The position numbers were made by a program, and so were the translations under genes. The notes beneath the pieces are model-generated. The model did no database searches. It was not told where the DNA came from and was given only the letters and a program-made list of their open reading frames with translations. A stretch of 33,892 bases of DNA. Source: a virus. This document shows, in pieces, positions 1-7,529 of the stretch (positions are counted from its first letter, which is position 1; each line of letters opens with the position of its first letter). The stretch covers positions 1-33,892 of IMG/VR virus record IMGVR_UViG_3300032288_002224. The stretch is one strand, 5' to 3'.

Positions 1-1
1 A

Positions 2-493
2 ATTCTATATCTTGATGCTACATCGGCAGCGACAACTGACGCAACCGCGTGGAACTCTACTTCGCCAACGTCAAGCGTATTCAGTGTAGGTTCAAGCGGC
101 GGTGTAAACGAAAGCACCAAAAAACTTGTCGCCTACTGCTTCGCCGCCGTCGCGGGCTACAGCGCCTTTGGTAGCTATACGGGGAATGGTTCGGCGGATG
201 GGCCGTTCGTGTTCACGGGGTTTAGGCCAAAGTTTGTGATGATTAAATGTTCATCAACAGGCGGTGCTGGCTATGACTGGTTTATGTGGGACAGCGCTCG
301 AAACACATACAACGCAGTAGACCACGCCGTTTGGGCCAACTTGAGCGACGCAGAAAACACCACAACGATGGTAGATCTTTTATCCAATGGATTTAAGATC
401 AGACTTACATCGTCATCCGTAAATGCTTCCGGCGCGACATTTATATATGCCGCGTTTGCGGAGACGCCATTTGCTTACGCAAGGGCGCGCTGA
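2..493 (+). CDS. Tail fibre/tail appendage protein, C-terminal fragment (DUF7483-like)
   Basis: The frame is open from base 2 with no stop, so the gene begins outside the window; the GTG at 209 is internal. The visible 163 residues contain the pattern of phage tail-fibre DUF7483 domains: an AYCF...YSAFGSYTGNG stretch, then FTGFRPKFVMIK, a WDSARNTYN segment, LLSNGFKIR, and NASGATFIYAAFAE near the end. In this family the module sits at the distal, host-facing end of fibre or appendage proteins. It ends at a TGA that overlaps the ATG of the following HNH gene (TGATG). The gene and its assembly partner at 1032-1535 are separated only by that HNH gene, so this looks like a host-recognition module. 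The family assignment is from remembered motif patterns; receptor and full length cannot be judged. Confidence 0.75.
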   Translation: MLYLDATSAATTDATAWNSTSPTSSVFSVGSSGGVNESTKKLVAYCFAAVAGYSAFGSYTGNGSADGPFVFTGFRPKFVMIKCSSTGGAGYDWFMWDSARNTYNAVDHAVWANLSDAENTTTMVDLLSNGFKIRLTSSSVNASGATFIYAAFAETPFAYARAR

Positions 494-1029
494 TGTCTGC
501 GGCCATAGAAGATGCTAGCTACTGGCGGAAACGTCCCAAAGGAACACCTAAGGATTTGACTGGAGAAAGGCACCAGTCATTACAAGTCGTCGGGCTGGCG
601 CGAAGGGATGGAAGGCTTAGCCGCTATATGTGGCTGTGTCGTTGCGACTGCGGGAAAGAAATATCCGTAAGCACCGGAGATTGGAACGCAAAACGTGCCA
701 AGTCCTGCGGCTGTTCGAGGCTAAGAAAAGGGCCTGATCATCCAAACTACAAGCATGGCTTGACTGAGACACGGCGTAAAACAGACCTACGCAAAAATTA
801 CGGAATAACCGTAGAGCAATATGATGAAATGCTAGTCGCGCAAAATTATGTCTGCGCTATATGCGGCGATAAAGATGAGAATAAACGGCTTCATGTCGAT
901 CATTGCCATGCATCTGGGCGCGTTCGTGGCTTGTTGTGCCGAGGCTGCAATCTTGGACTTGGAAAGTTTAAGGATAACGTAGAAACTATGTTTGCAGCTA
1001 TTAAATATCTTTCCAAAAATGGAGACTGA
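493..1029 (+). CDS. HNH endonuclease, recombination endonuclease VII-like
   Basis: A 178-residue protein. The C-terminal half has the endonuclease VII-type HNH/zinc fold: Cys121-x2-Cys124 (CAIC), the DHCH catalytic motif at 136-139, and Cys149-x2-Cys152 (LCRGCN). The N-terminal part has a second Cys cluster (Cys49, 51, 53 and 72, 74), resembling the zinc-ribbon DNA-binding region often found in free-standing phage HNH proteins. T4 endonuclease VII resolves branched DNA, whereas stand-alone copies in late phage operons often behave as homing-type nucleases. The ATG overlaps the stop of the tail-fibre gene, and the gene separates the fibre from its assembly-like protein. The composition is slightly more AT-rich than its neighbours. 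Nuclease identity is well supported; junction resolvase versus mobile homing gene is not decided. Confidence 0.85.
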   Translation: MSAAIEDASYWRKRPKGTPKDLTGERHQSLQVVGLARRDGRLSRYMWLCRCDCGKEISVSTGDWNAKRAKSCGCSRLRKGPDHPNYKHGLTETRRKTDLRKNYGITVEQYDEMLVAQNYVCAICGDKDENKRLHVDHCHASGRVRGLLCRGCNLGLGKFKDNVETMFAAIKYLSKNGD

Positions 1030-1031
1030 CC

Positions 1032-1535
1032 GTGTTTATTCTTGATAACCGTGTCCTCCAACTGGACACACCGTTTGAGCATGATGGGACTTCGTTTCCC
1101 GCCAACTGGCTGCGTCTCGCCACGCCGGAAGAACGCGCTGCAATCGGCATTACGGAAATACCGGATTATCCCCGGCCAGATGACAGATTTTTCTGGGTTA
1201 GCGGGCCAAACCCGGATGGCACATGGACGGCGATCCCGAAAGACTTGGTTGGCCTGAAAACCACATGGGCTTCTCAATTCCGCCAGACGGCTTGGACGAT
1301 GCTTGATCCATCCGATTGGCTTGTCACGCGCAAGACTGAAATCGGCACGGAAATCCCGGCTGATTGGCTGTCCTACCGCGAAGCCGTGCGTACGACATGC
1401 GCGCTTGCGATTAGCGACATGGAAGCGACGGCTGACATTGACGCCTTTATCGCGTCTGTCACGAGCGTTGTGTGGCCGGTTGATCCGAATGCGCCGGCTG
1501 TCGTTGCCCCGGTTGAGACGCCTATCGCCGCTTAA
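1032..1535 (+). CDS. Tail-fibre assembly/chaperone-like protein
   Basis: A 167-residue protein starting at GTG two bases after the HNH stop. The N-terminal part (residues 20-60) has the WLRLATPEERAAIGITEIP pattern seen at the start of many phage fibre-associated or fibre-assembly proteins. The C-terminal part has LDPSDWLVTRKTEIGTEIPADW followed by a short helix, the typical ending of the same small proteins that follow fibre genes. It lies one gene after the fibre fragment, which fits a chaperone or hinge role. No catalytic motif is visible. The Pro/Ala-rich tail (residues 150-167) is probably flexible. The role comes from family resemblance and position. Confidence 0.55.
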   Translation: MFILDNRVLQLDTPFEHDGTSFPANWLRLATPEERAAIGITEIPDYPRPDDRFFWVSGPNPDGTWTAIPKDLVGLKTTWASQFRQTAWTMLDPSDWLVTRKTEIGTEIPADWLSYREAVRTTCALAISDMEATADIDAFIASVTSVVWPVDPNAPAVVAPVETPIAA

Positions 1536-1625
1536 GAATCACTCATCGAAAGATGGTGTAACCCGGTCGCTCTTGCGGCATCGGGATTTTGTCGCATGTG
1601 CAACACGTTACACTAGGAGAATAAA

Positions 1626-2072
1626 ATGGCTGGAACGCAGACTGAACTTCACGGCCGCCGCGCCGGGTTGGATAATGACTCAAACCGACTGGCCCTTCTT
1701 GGCCGCCCGTTTTCGGTTACGATGACGGTCGCGACTGACGGCAGCAACAAGACCAAAGTGACTTGTCAGCTTGTCGATGTCGAAGGCACGTCGGTTTCAA
1801 AGGTCATGAACTTTGACCTGTGGCTGTCGGACGCCACGACGGGCTCTGGCCTGACTGCGACGACGGCCTCGGGTGCTGTGGCCGCTGGCGCTTCCGGCGC
1901 TGACATCGCCACGCTGACCAGCAAGAAGGCGCTTCGCGTCCAGACGAATGCTTCTGGCGTCTATATCCTGTCGATCACGGATACGGCGAAGACGGCGTTT
2001 AAGGTGTGCGCGCAGATGCCGGACGGCGAAGTCGTCGTCGGCGCTACGCTTGCTACGGCGAGCTACGGCTAA
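1626..2072 (+). CDS. Putative virion decoration/tail structural protein (unknown)
   Basis: 148 residues, start ATG with a good AGGAG six bases upstream (1616-1620). The protein is rich in Thr, Val, Ala and Gly with alternating beta-strand patterns: FSVTMTVATDGSN, KVTCQLVDVEG and a C-terminal VYILSITDTAKTAFKVCAQ stretch. An Ig-like or jelly-roll structural protein would look like this, but I do not recognise a named family. It follows a 90-bp non-coding gap (1536-1625), the first clear break in the fibre operon, and stops only 6 bp before the terminase start. A small terminase subunit is unlikely because there is no HTH-like or coiled-coil region. Reality of the gene is well supported; function is open. 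Confidence 0.6.
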   Translation: MAGTQTELHGRRAGLDNDSNRLALLGRPFSVTMTVATDGSNKTKVTCQLVDVEGTSVSKVMNFDLWLSDATTGSGLTATTASGAVAAGASGADIATLTSKKALRVQTNASGVYILSITDTAKTAFKVCAQMPDGEVVVGATLATASYG

Positions 2073-2078
2073 TAGCCT

Positions 2079-3653
2079 TTGTCGGCTCTTGATGAAGTGC
2101 TGGCAAGTCTACAGGGCTTGCCAGAGGCCGAGCGGCAGCAAATCCTTGACGCCGCCGCTCGCGCTACTTCTTCCTTAAAGTGGATGCCGTCTCCCGGCCC
2201 GCAAACGGAAGCTTATTTTAGCGCTGCTGACATTCTTCTTTACGGCGGTGCTGGCGGTGGCGGAAAAACTGATTTGGGCCTTGGTCTGGCGTTCACGCAG
2301 CATCAGCGCTCATTGGTCATCCGGCGCAAATACGCCAACCTGTCTGCTCTGACAGAGCGGGCAATACAGATACATGGATCGCGTCAGGGCTATAATGGCT
2401 CCCCGCCGCCGCTTCTGCGGACGGATGACGGGCGCTACGTCCAGTTTGCCGGCTGTCAGCACGCCGGCGACGAACAGGACTGGCAGGGCCATGCCTTTGA
2501 CTACAAGTTTTTCGATGAAGGGACGCAGCTTCTTGAAAGCCAAGTCCGCTTTCATCTGGGCTGGCTGAGATCGACAACCGCCGGACAGCGTGTCAGGGCG
2601 GTGATTGCAACCAACCCGCCAATCAGCGCAGAAGGCGATTGGATCATCGGCTTCTTCAAGCCGTGGCTGGATATTACGCATCCTAATCCCGCAAAGCCGG
2701 GTGAGTTGCGCTGGTATGTGACTGCGCCGGATGGGTCTGACTTGGAAGTAGACGGGCCTGCGCCTGTCAGCCTTCCCGGCAATAAAGCGCCGTCCATTCC
2801 GATGAGCAGGACGTTTGTTCCGGCTTATCTAAAGGACAATCCGTATCTCGTTGACTCCGGTTATCAGGCGAAGCTTGACGGCCTGCCAGAACCGCTTCGT
2901 TCGGCGGTGCGCGACGGTAACTTTATGGCCGCCCGCGCCGACGCGGATTATCAGGTCATTCCGACGCAATGGGTTATTGAAGCGGAGGCCCGCTGGCAGA
3001 CTGGTAAGCCGGACGGCGTGATAATGACGGCTATGGCCGTTGACATCGCGCAAGGCGGCGCTGACCGGACTGTCGTGTCAGGACGTTATGGCGGTTGGTA
3101 TCTGCCGCCAGTTGCGGTCAACGGATCGGAGACGCCGGATGGATCATCGGTCGCCGCGCTGGTGGTTAAGCATCGTCGCGATAATTGTCCTGTGGTCGTT
3201 GATATGGGCGGCGGTTACGGTGGCGACACACTATCCCGTCTTAAAGACAACGGAATAGATTGCGTTCGCTTTAACGCAGCCAACAAGTCAACCAGACTGG
3301 CGCAAGACGGGTCAAAACTGACATTCCGCAATAAGCGAGCGGAAGTCTGGTGGCGCTTTAGAGAGGCGCTTAACCCGGATCAAGAAGGCGGAAGCAAGGT
3401 AGCTCTGCCGCATGATCCTGAATTGCGGTCTGATCTTTGCGCTCCGACATGGGCGCTTACATCGGCTGGCATACAAATTGAGTCAAAAGAGGACATCCGC
3501 AAGCGCCTTGGCCGTTCAACCGACAAGGGCGATGCGGTTGTTATGGCTATGTCAGAAGGCGACATGGCCGTGAAGAAGCGCATCAAGGGATGGTCTGAGC
3601 GTCCGGCGCAGGCAAACCTTGGATACGCCAATTTGAAAAAGAGGCCGCGTTAG
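2079..3653 (+). CDS. terL: Terminase large subunit (packaging ATPase-nuclease)
   Basis: 524 residues; it pumps DNA into the procapsid and cuts it. The ATPase shows Walker A GGAGGGGKT (56-64, Lys63), Walker B YKFFDE (142-147, Asp146/Glu147) and a coupling-type IATNPP motif at 176-181. The RNase H-like nuclease region has acidic residues at Asp322 (VDIAQGG), Asp375 (VVDMGGGYGG) and Asp485 (TDKGDAVVMA), the expected triad. The start is TTG at 2079, giving the MSALDEVLAS N-terminus; the ATG codons further in would remove part of the region before Walker A. It overlaps the next gene by one base (TAGTG). Its place directly upstream of the portal fits BPP-1/P22-style gene order rather than T7. No small subunit is visible next to it. 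Confidence 0.95.
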   Translation: MSALDEVLASLQGLPEAERQQILDAAARATSSLKWMPSPGPQTEAYFSAADILLYGGAGGGGKTDLGLGLAFTQHQRSLVIRRKYANLSALTERAIQIHGSRQGYNGSPPPLLRTDDGRYVQFAGCQHAGDEQDWQGHAFDYKFFDEGTQLLESQVRFHLGWLRSTTAGQRVRAVIATNPPISAEGDWIIGFFKPWLDITHPNPAKPGELRWYVTAPDGSDLEVDGPAPVSLPGNKAPSIPMSRTFVPAYLKDNPYLVDSGYQAKLDGLPEPLRSAVRDGNFMAARADADYQVIPTQWVIEAEARWQTGKPDGVIMTAMAVDIAQGGADRTVVSGRYGGWYLPPVAVNGSETPDGSSVAALVVKHRRDNCPVVVDMGGGYGGDTLSRLKDNGIDCVRFNAANKSTRLAQDGSKLTFRNKRAEVWWRFREALNPDQEGGSKVALPHDPELRSDLCAPTWALTSAGIQIESKEDIRKRLGRSTDKGDAVVMAMSEGDMAVKKRIKGWSERPAQANLGYANLKKRPR

Positions 3654-4018
3654 TGGCGGAAAGCAACTTAAGAAAGCTTTTTGACAAAGCAATCGTAAGC
3701 GGCGGCAACACTCACACGATAGACGACATTGAGGCTGGTATTGCGTTAGGCATTTACCAGTTTTGGGAAGCCGACGACTGTTGCGCCGTTACGGAGCTTG
3801 TTCGTTATCCGCGCGTGAACAAGCTTCATATCTTTATAGCCGCCGGAAACTTTAATTCGATCTGTGAAAAGCTTCTCCCGCAAGCAAAGGCGTTTGCGGA
3901 GAAAAACGGATGCGTGTCGATGACGACGATAGCACGCAAGGGCTTTCTGCGGCGCATTCCGCAATACGGCTTTAAGCCGAAATATGTGGCCTTTGAGCTA
4001 GACTTCGAAAGGAACTGA
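3653..4018 (+). CDS. Conserved podovirus protein, GNAT-like C-terminal pattern
   Basis: 121 residues, start GTG overlapping the terminase TAG. The C-terminal part reads like the acetyl-CoA-binding end of a GNAT acetyltransferase: a helix (SICEKLLPQAKAFAEKNGC), a strand (VSMTTIARKGFLRRIPQYGF) and a closing FELDFE strand. The N-terminal part is too short for a full GNAT fold, and the usual Q/RxxGxG/A loop is not visible. Proteins of this size between terminase and portal are common in podoviruses and are usually left unassigned. I call the coding region real from its tight spacing, but the enzyme identity is a weak structural analogy. Confidence 0.6.
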   Translation: MAESNLRKLFDKAIVSGGNTHTIDDIEAGIALGIYQFWEADDCCAVTELVRYPRVNKLHIFIAAGNFNSICEKLLPQAKAFAEKNGCVSMTTIARKGFLRRIPQYGFKPKYVAFELDFERN

Positions 4019-4020
4019 CT

Positions 4021-4434
4021 ATGGGTAAAGGTGGTGGTGGTGGAGCCAGTCAGGCTCAGCAGTTGCAGCAGATTGCAACGATTCAGGCTTCTCAGCAGCA
4101 AGCAGCGGCTCAGCAAGCTGCGGCGCAGGCAGCGGCAACTGCGGCTGCGGCCTACACGCCGTCTACGCCTCAAGGCTCGACCGCAACAGCTTCTATGCCG
4201 ACACAGTATATGCCCTCGCCGCAGGCGATGGAGGCGGCTCGCAACGCCTTTAACGCCCGTCTGCGCGGTCAGGAAGCCAGCATTCTTGGCGGTGCAAATG
4301 AGGAAGAAAAAGGCATGACGCAGGAGGAGCGTGATCGTCGCCGCAAGAACAAGCTTGCCTCCGCGACTGACACGACTGCCGCTGCGGCTACTGCCCCCGG
4401 CAATACCTACACCGGCTCCACGTTAGGCGGTTAA
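4021..4434 (+). CDS. Low-complexity Gln/Ala-rich small virion-associated protein
   Basis: 137 residues beginning MGKGGGGG, followed by a long Gln/Ala-rich segment (residues 10-45) that could form a coiled or extended helix, a Pro/Thr/Ser-rich linker, and a charged helix around residues 95-112 (GMTQEERDRRRKNKL). Small proteins with a glycine-run start are often found just upstream of gp8-type portals. The role is unknown; scaffolding help or portal association is speculation. It starts two bases after the previous stop and ends three bases before the portal ATG, so translation is probably coupled. Confidence 0.6.
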   Translation: MGKGGGGGASQAQQLQQIATIQASQQQAAAQQAAAQAAATAAAAYTPSTPQGSTATASMPTQYMPSPQAMEAARNAFNARLRGQEASILGGANEEEKGMTQEERDRRRKNKLASATDTTAAAATAPGNTYTGSTLGG

Positions 4435-4437
4435 TCC

Positions 4438-6096
4438 ATGAAGACGCGCGTTAAAGAGCTTATAGAGCATGGCGAACGGCTCTTTAGCTCCCGCATCCAG
4501 ATTGTCAGTCTTTGGCAGTCCATTGCGGAAAACTTTTATGTTGAGCGCGCGGACTTCACGACGACGCGCTCTATCGGGCAGGAATTTGCTGCCCACCTAA
4601 TGACAGGCGTGCCGGCCATGTGCCGGCGCGACCTCGCCAACCAGATTGGCGCGATGCTTCGTCCAAGCGGTCAGCCGTGGTTTCACGCGCGGACGCAGAT
4701 AGAAGAAATCAACCGCGATCCAACCGCCCGCCAGTGGCTTGATTGGGCCAGCGAGCGGATGCGTCTTTCGATGGACGACACGCGCTCCGGCTTCAAGCGG
4801 GCAACGAAGGAAGGCGATCATGACTTCGCGACCTTCGGTCAAGCCGTCCTACAGGTCGAGCTTAATCGCGACCTGACAGGGTTGCTTTACCGCTGCTGGC
4901 ACCTGCGCGATGTCGCATGGGCCGAAAACTATCATTATGAGATTGACCGGGTTCATCGTCGCTGGAAGCCGACGGCCCGTCAGCTAATGCAGCTTTTCCC
5001 GAAAACTGTCAGCGAGAAAGTCCAGAAGCGGGCAGAGAAGTCGCCGTTTGAAGACGTTAAATGCGCGCACATTATTATGCCGGCGGAAGACTATGATCTC
5101 AAGAGAAAGAGTAAGCTCCCGTTCGTTTCTATATATATCGACACCGACAACGAAACTATTTTGGAAGAAGTCCCCGTCGCGGATAATAGCTATATTATCC
5201 CCCGCTGGCAGACGGTTTCTGGGTCACAATATGCGTATTCTCCGGCGACCGTAATCTCCATTTCTGACGCCCGTATGCTACAGCAGATGACGCTGACGCT
5301 TATGGAAGCTGGTCAGAAAGCGGTTGATCCGCCCATGCTGGCGGTCGGTGACGCCATTCAGGGCGGCGTCAATCTGTTCGCCGGCGGCATCACCTATGTT
5401 GACGCCGAATACGACGAGAAGACGGGCGAGGCGCTTCGGCCGCTTCCGATTGACAGGTCAGGCTTCCAGTGGGGCGATGTTCGTGAGCAGAAGGTTCGCG
5501 AGCTTATTATGGAAGCCTTCTACCTCAACCAGATTCAGCTTCCCGAACTGAAAGGCGACATGACCGCCTTTGAGACGCAGAAGCGCGTTGAGGAATATGT
5601 CAGGCGGGCCGCGCCGCTCTTTGAGCCAATGCAGACCGAATACAACGGCGCGCTTTGCGACAAGACTTTTGACCTGCTTTTGCGCAACGGCGCTTTTGGA
5701 TCAGCGTGGGATATGCCGCCAGTCCTGTCAGGACAGAATGTCCGCTTTACGTTTGAAAGCCCCCTACAGGCGGCTCAGACGCGGGCGAACAGCCAAGCCT
5801 TCCTTTCGACGGCTCAGCTTCTCCAGACGGCGGCGCAGCTTGATCCAATGGTCGTCCACGATGTCAACTTTGACCGCGCCTTCCGTGACGCGGCCGAGGG
5901 CGCTGGCGCACCAGCTTCGTGGTTTGTGGATGAGAAGCAAGCCAACGAGAAGAAAGCGCAGGCGCAGCAGGCGCAGGCTCAGCAGGCGCAGCAGCAGGAA
6001 ATGATGGCGCAACTGACTCAGGGTGCGCAGGCGGCGGAATTTGCCGGCGGCGCTGCCAAGAAGTTTAGTGACGCCTTAAGCCCGCGAGCCGCTTAA
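4438..6096 (+). CDS. Portal (head-to-tail connector) protein, T7 gp8-like
   Basis: 552 residues, close to the usual size of podovirus connector proteins (Head-tail_con family; T7 gp8 is 536 aa). It forms the dodecameric ring at the DNA-entry vertex and contacts the terminase and the tail adaptor. Supporting pattern: an N-terminal helix with RIQIVSLWQSIAENFYVERADF, then SWL-type core elements such as AMLRPSGQPWFHA, WHLRDVAWAENYHYEIDRVHRRW, a YSPATVISISDARMLQQM stem, and the MTAFETQKRVEEY region near 380. The last 70 residues are Gln/Ala-rich (AQAQQAQAQQAQQQ) like a barrel or flexible tail. The start ATG follows TAATCC. The stop overlaps the next ATG (TTAATGG). Confident by family pattern and context. 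Confidence 0.93.
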   Translation: MKTRVKELIEHGERLFSSRIQIVSLWQSIAENFYVERADFTTTRSIGQEFAAHLMTGVPAMCRRDLANQIGAMLRPSGQPWFHARTQIEEINRDPTARQWLDWASERMRLSMDDTRSGFKRATKEGDHDFATFGQAVLQVELNRDLTGLLYRCWHLRDVAWAENYHYEIDRVHRRWKPTARQLMQLFPKTVSEKVQKRAEKSPFEDVKCAHIIMPAEDYDLKRKSKLPFVSIYIDTDNETILEEVPVADNSYIIPRWQTVSGSQYAYSPATVISISDARMLQQMTLTLMEAGQKAVDPPMLAVGDAIQGGVNLFAGGITYVDAEYDEKTGEALRPLPIDRSGFQWGDVREQKVRELIMEAFYLNQIQLPELKGDMTAFETQKRVEEYVRRAAPLFEPMQTEYNGALCDKTFDLLLRNGAFGSAWDMPPVLSGQNVRFTFESPLQAAQTRANSQAFLSTAQLLQTAAQLDPMVVHDVNFDRAFRDAAEGAGAPASWFVDEKQANEKKAQAQQAQAQQAQQQEMMAQLTQGAQAAEFAGGAAKKFSDALSPRAA

Positions 6097-6377
6097 TGGC
6101 GCAAATACGCACAAGAAAACCGGGGGCGCGACCTCACTCGCCATCGCCTTGTGACTCATACGATGTGTATGCGCTCAAGGCGTTAGCCGCAGGATCGGCT
6201 TCCGAGTCACAGCAGAAACGCGCATTGAACTGGATACTCAATCAATGCTGTGGCGTGCCAGATAACACTTACTACCCAGACAGCGAACGGGACACAATTT
6301 TTGCTTCTGGGAAACGCTTCGTTGGGCTGGAGATTGTTGCTCTGCTCAACATGAAGAATCCCCCCTCAGAGGGGTGA
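6096..6377 (+). CDS. Bbp19-like small phage protein
   Basis: 93 residues. The central and C-terminal pattern (LNWILNQCCG, then DTIFASGKRFVGLEIVALL) resembles the small Bbp19-like proteins found next to the portal in BPP-1-type podoviruses, where a conserved F..G.R.VGL.I helix is typical. Its molecular job is unknown to me. Its ATG overlaps the portal stop, so it is probably translated with it. A short GC hairpin spans its stop codon (6362-6374). The assignment depends on one motif and on position. Confidence 0.55.
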   Translation: MAQIRTRKPGARPHSPSPCDSYDVYALKALAAGSASESQQKRALNWILNQCCGVPDNTYYPDSERDTIFASGKRFVGLEIVALLNMKNPPSEG

Positions 6378-6431
6378 TTGAGAGCGCTGTGAAGCGCCCT
6401 GTCCCACGCGGCTCGTCGTGATGACGCCCGC
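6362..6431 (+). promoter_or_regulatory. Chain of three hairpins in the scaffold-gene leader
   Basis: The 71-bp gap before the scaffold gene is almost entirely stem-loops. The first is CCCCT-CAG-AGGGG (6362-6374), crossing the previous stop. The second is GCGCT-GTGA-AGCGC (6384-6397) with a GNRA tetraloop. The third is CGTC-GTGAT-GACG (6414-6426), further closed by GCGG (6408-6411) with CCGC (6428-6431). None is followed by a T tract, so intrinsic termination is unlikely. RNA processing, stabilisation or translational control of scaffold is more plausible (inference). A Shine-Dalgarno-like AAGGAT lies just downstream. Confidence 0.45.
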
Positions 6432-6448
6432 ATTAGAAGGATCGTTAT

Positions 6449-7378
6449 ATGAGTGAAGATATGGACGCCCTCGCTGGCGGACTAGCTGATGTGGCTTCGG
6501 CTGACACGGCTGCTCCGGGTGGCGAGACAACCGCTCCTACTTCTGCAACCGGCACCATTCTTGACGGTGACGCCGCTGACAAGCCAGTAACCGCCCCGGC
6601 TGATTGGCCGCAGGATTGGCGGGCTAAGCTGGCTGGAGAGGACAAAAGCTATCTCAAGACGCTTGATCGGTTTAACAGCCCAAGCGATCTGGCAAAGGCA
6701 TACCGTGACGCGCAGCAGCGTTTGTCGTCTGGCAATCTGCGTAGCGCCTTACCGGATAATCCGACAACGGAAGAATTATCTGCATGGCGCACCGAAAATG
6801 GGGTGCCAGAAACGGCGGATGGGTATAAATTCGAAGTGGGCCATCAGTGGTCAGAGCAGGACGTTCCTGTTCTTGAGAACTTCGCCAAATACGCCCACGA
6901 AAACAATATACCGAAGCAATATGCTGACAAGATTGCTGCCTTCTACGCCAGCACTCAGCAGCGCAATCTTCAAATCATCGAAGAATTTGACGCCAACAAT
7001 CACCAGCGCGGAGAAGATGAGCTTCGCGCCGAGTGGGGTCAGGAATACCGTCGCAACATAAATGCGATCAAAAATACCCTTTCCGCTCATGCGCCGGATG
7101 ATGTTGTGGAGGCCATGCTGGCTTCTAGGACGCCTGACGGCCGGCGGTGGGGCGATCATCCCGCGATGCTGAAAGCTTTGGCTTCAATATCGCGTGAAGC
7201 AAATCCGACTGCCACGGTTGTTCCAAGCAACGGCTTTGGCACGATGGATGATGAGCTAACCGCTCTACAGAAGAAGGTCGGCACAAAAGAGTATTGGGCC
7301 GATTCAAAAATGCAAGCGCGCTACAACGAGCTTCTTGAGGCCAAGCTGGCTAGAGAAGGCAAGGGTCGCGCTGCGTAA
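6449..7378 (+). CDS. Capsid assembly scaffolding protein
   Basis: 309 residues, acidic and Ala/Asp-rich. The first 50 residues are disordered-looking (repeated Ala, Thr, Gly), followed by WPQDWRAKLAGEDKSYLKTLDRFNSPSDLAKAYRDAQQRL, a pattern typical of podovirus scaffolds. A long helical middle follows (residues 120-190, e.g. FAKYAHENNIPKQYADKIAAFYAS). The C-terminus is a basic helix (YNELLEAKLAREGKGRAA), which fits the capsid-binding helix of T7 gp9/P22 gp8-type scaffolds. It sits between portal/Bbp19 and the major capsid protein, as expected. It is used during procapsid formation and then expelled. ATG start with AGAAGGAT upstream. Confidence 0.88.
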   Translation: MSEDMDALAGGLADVASADTAAPGGETTAPTSATGTILDGDAADKPVTAPADWPQDWRAKLAGEDKSYLKTLDRFNSPSDLAKAYRDAQQRLSSGNLRSALPDNPTTEELSAWRTENGVPETADGYKFEVGHQWSEQDVPVLENFAKYAHENNIPKQYADKIAAFYASTQQRNLQIIEEFDANNHQRGEDELRAEWGQEYRRNINAIKNTLSAHAPDDVVEAMLASRTPDGRRWGDHPAMLKALASISREANPTATVVPSNGFGTMDDELTALQKKVGTKEYWADSKMQARYNELLEAKLAREGKGRAA

Positions 7379-7380
7379 CC

Positions 7381-7521
7381 GCCCGCGAGGGCAAACCAAA
7401 ACCAACGCTATCGAGATGCCCCGTAGGGCGATAGGCGGCTCCCCGGCTTAAGGCCGGGGGCAACCCGCCGACGCGCGCCTGCGGACAACCAGATCGGAGC
7501 GTCTTTCCCAAACCGAAAGGT
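7381..7521 (+). promoter_or_regulatory. Highly structured leader before the major capsid gene
   Basis: The 151-bp gap between scaffold and capsid folds into successive hairpins. The first is GCCC-GCGA-GGGC (7381-7392, GNRA loop). In the second, an inner GCCC-CGTA-GGGC is closed by CTATC/GATAG with a 5-nt bulge (7408-7434). In the third, CCCCGGC-TTAAG-GCCGGGG (7441-7459) is closed by GCGG (7435-7438) and CCGC (7465-7468). A small ACC-GAAA-GGT loop at about 7512-7521 overlaps the likely Shine-Dalgarno (AAAGGTG). There is no T tract after the strong third stem. The layout suggests an RNA stability or translation-control element for the most abundant virion protein; this is inference from base pairing done by eye. 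Confidence 0.5.
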
Positions 7522-7529
7522 GCTTCAAA

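Noticed and set aside
900-1277. A 125-residue leftward frame across the HNH and fibre-assembly genes
   Set aside because: Both rightward genes have clear motifs and tight spacing; the leftward frame is a shadow with basic low-complexity sequence.
1626-2072. Possible small terminase subunit
   Set aside because: It lacks a helix-turn-helix and is beta-rich, which does not fit small terminases.
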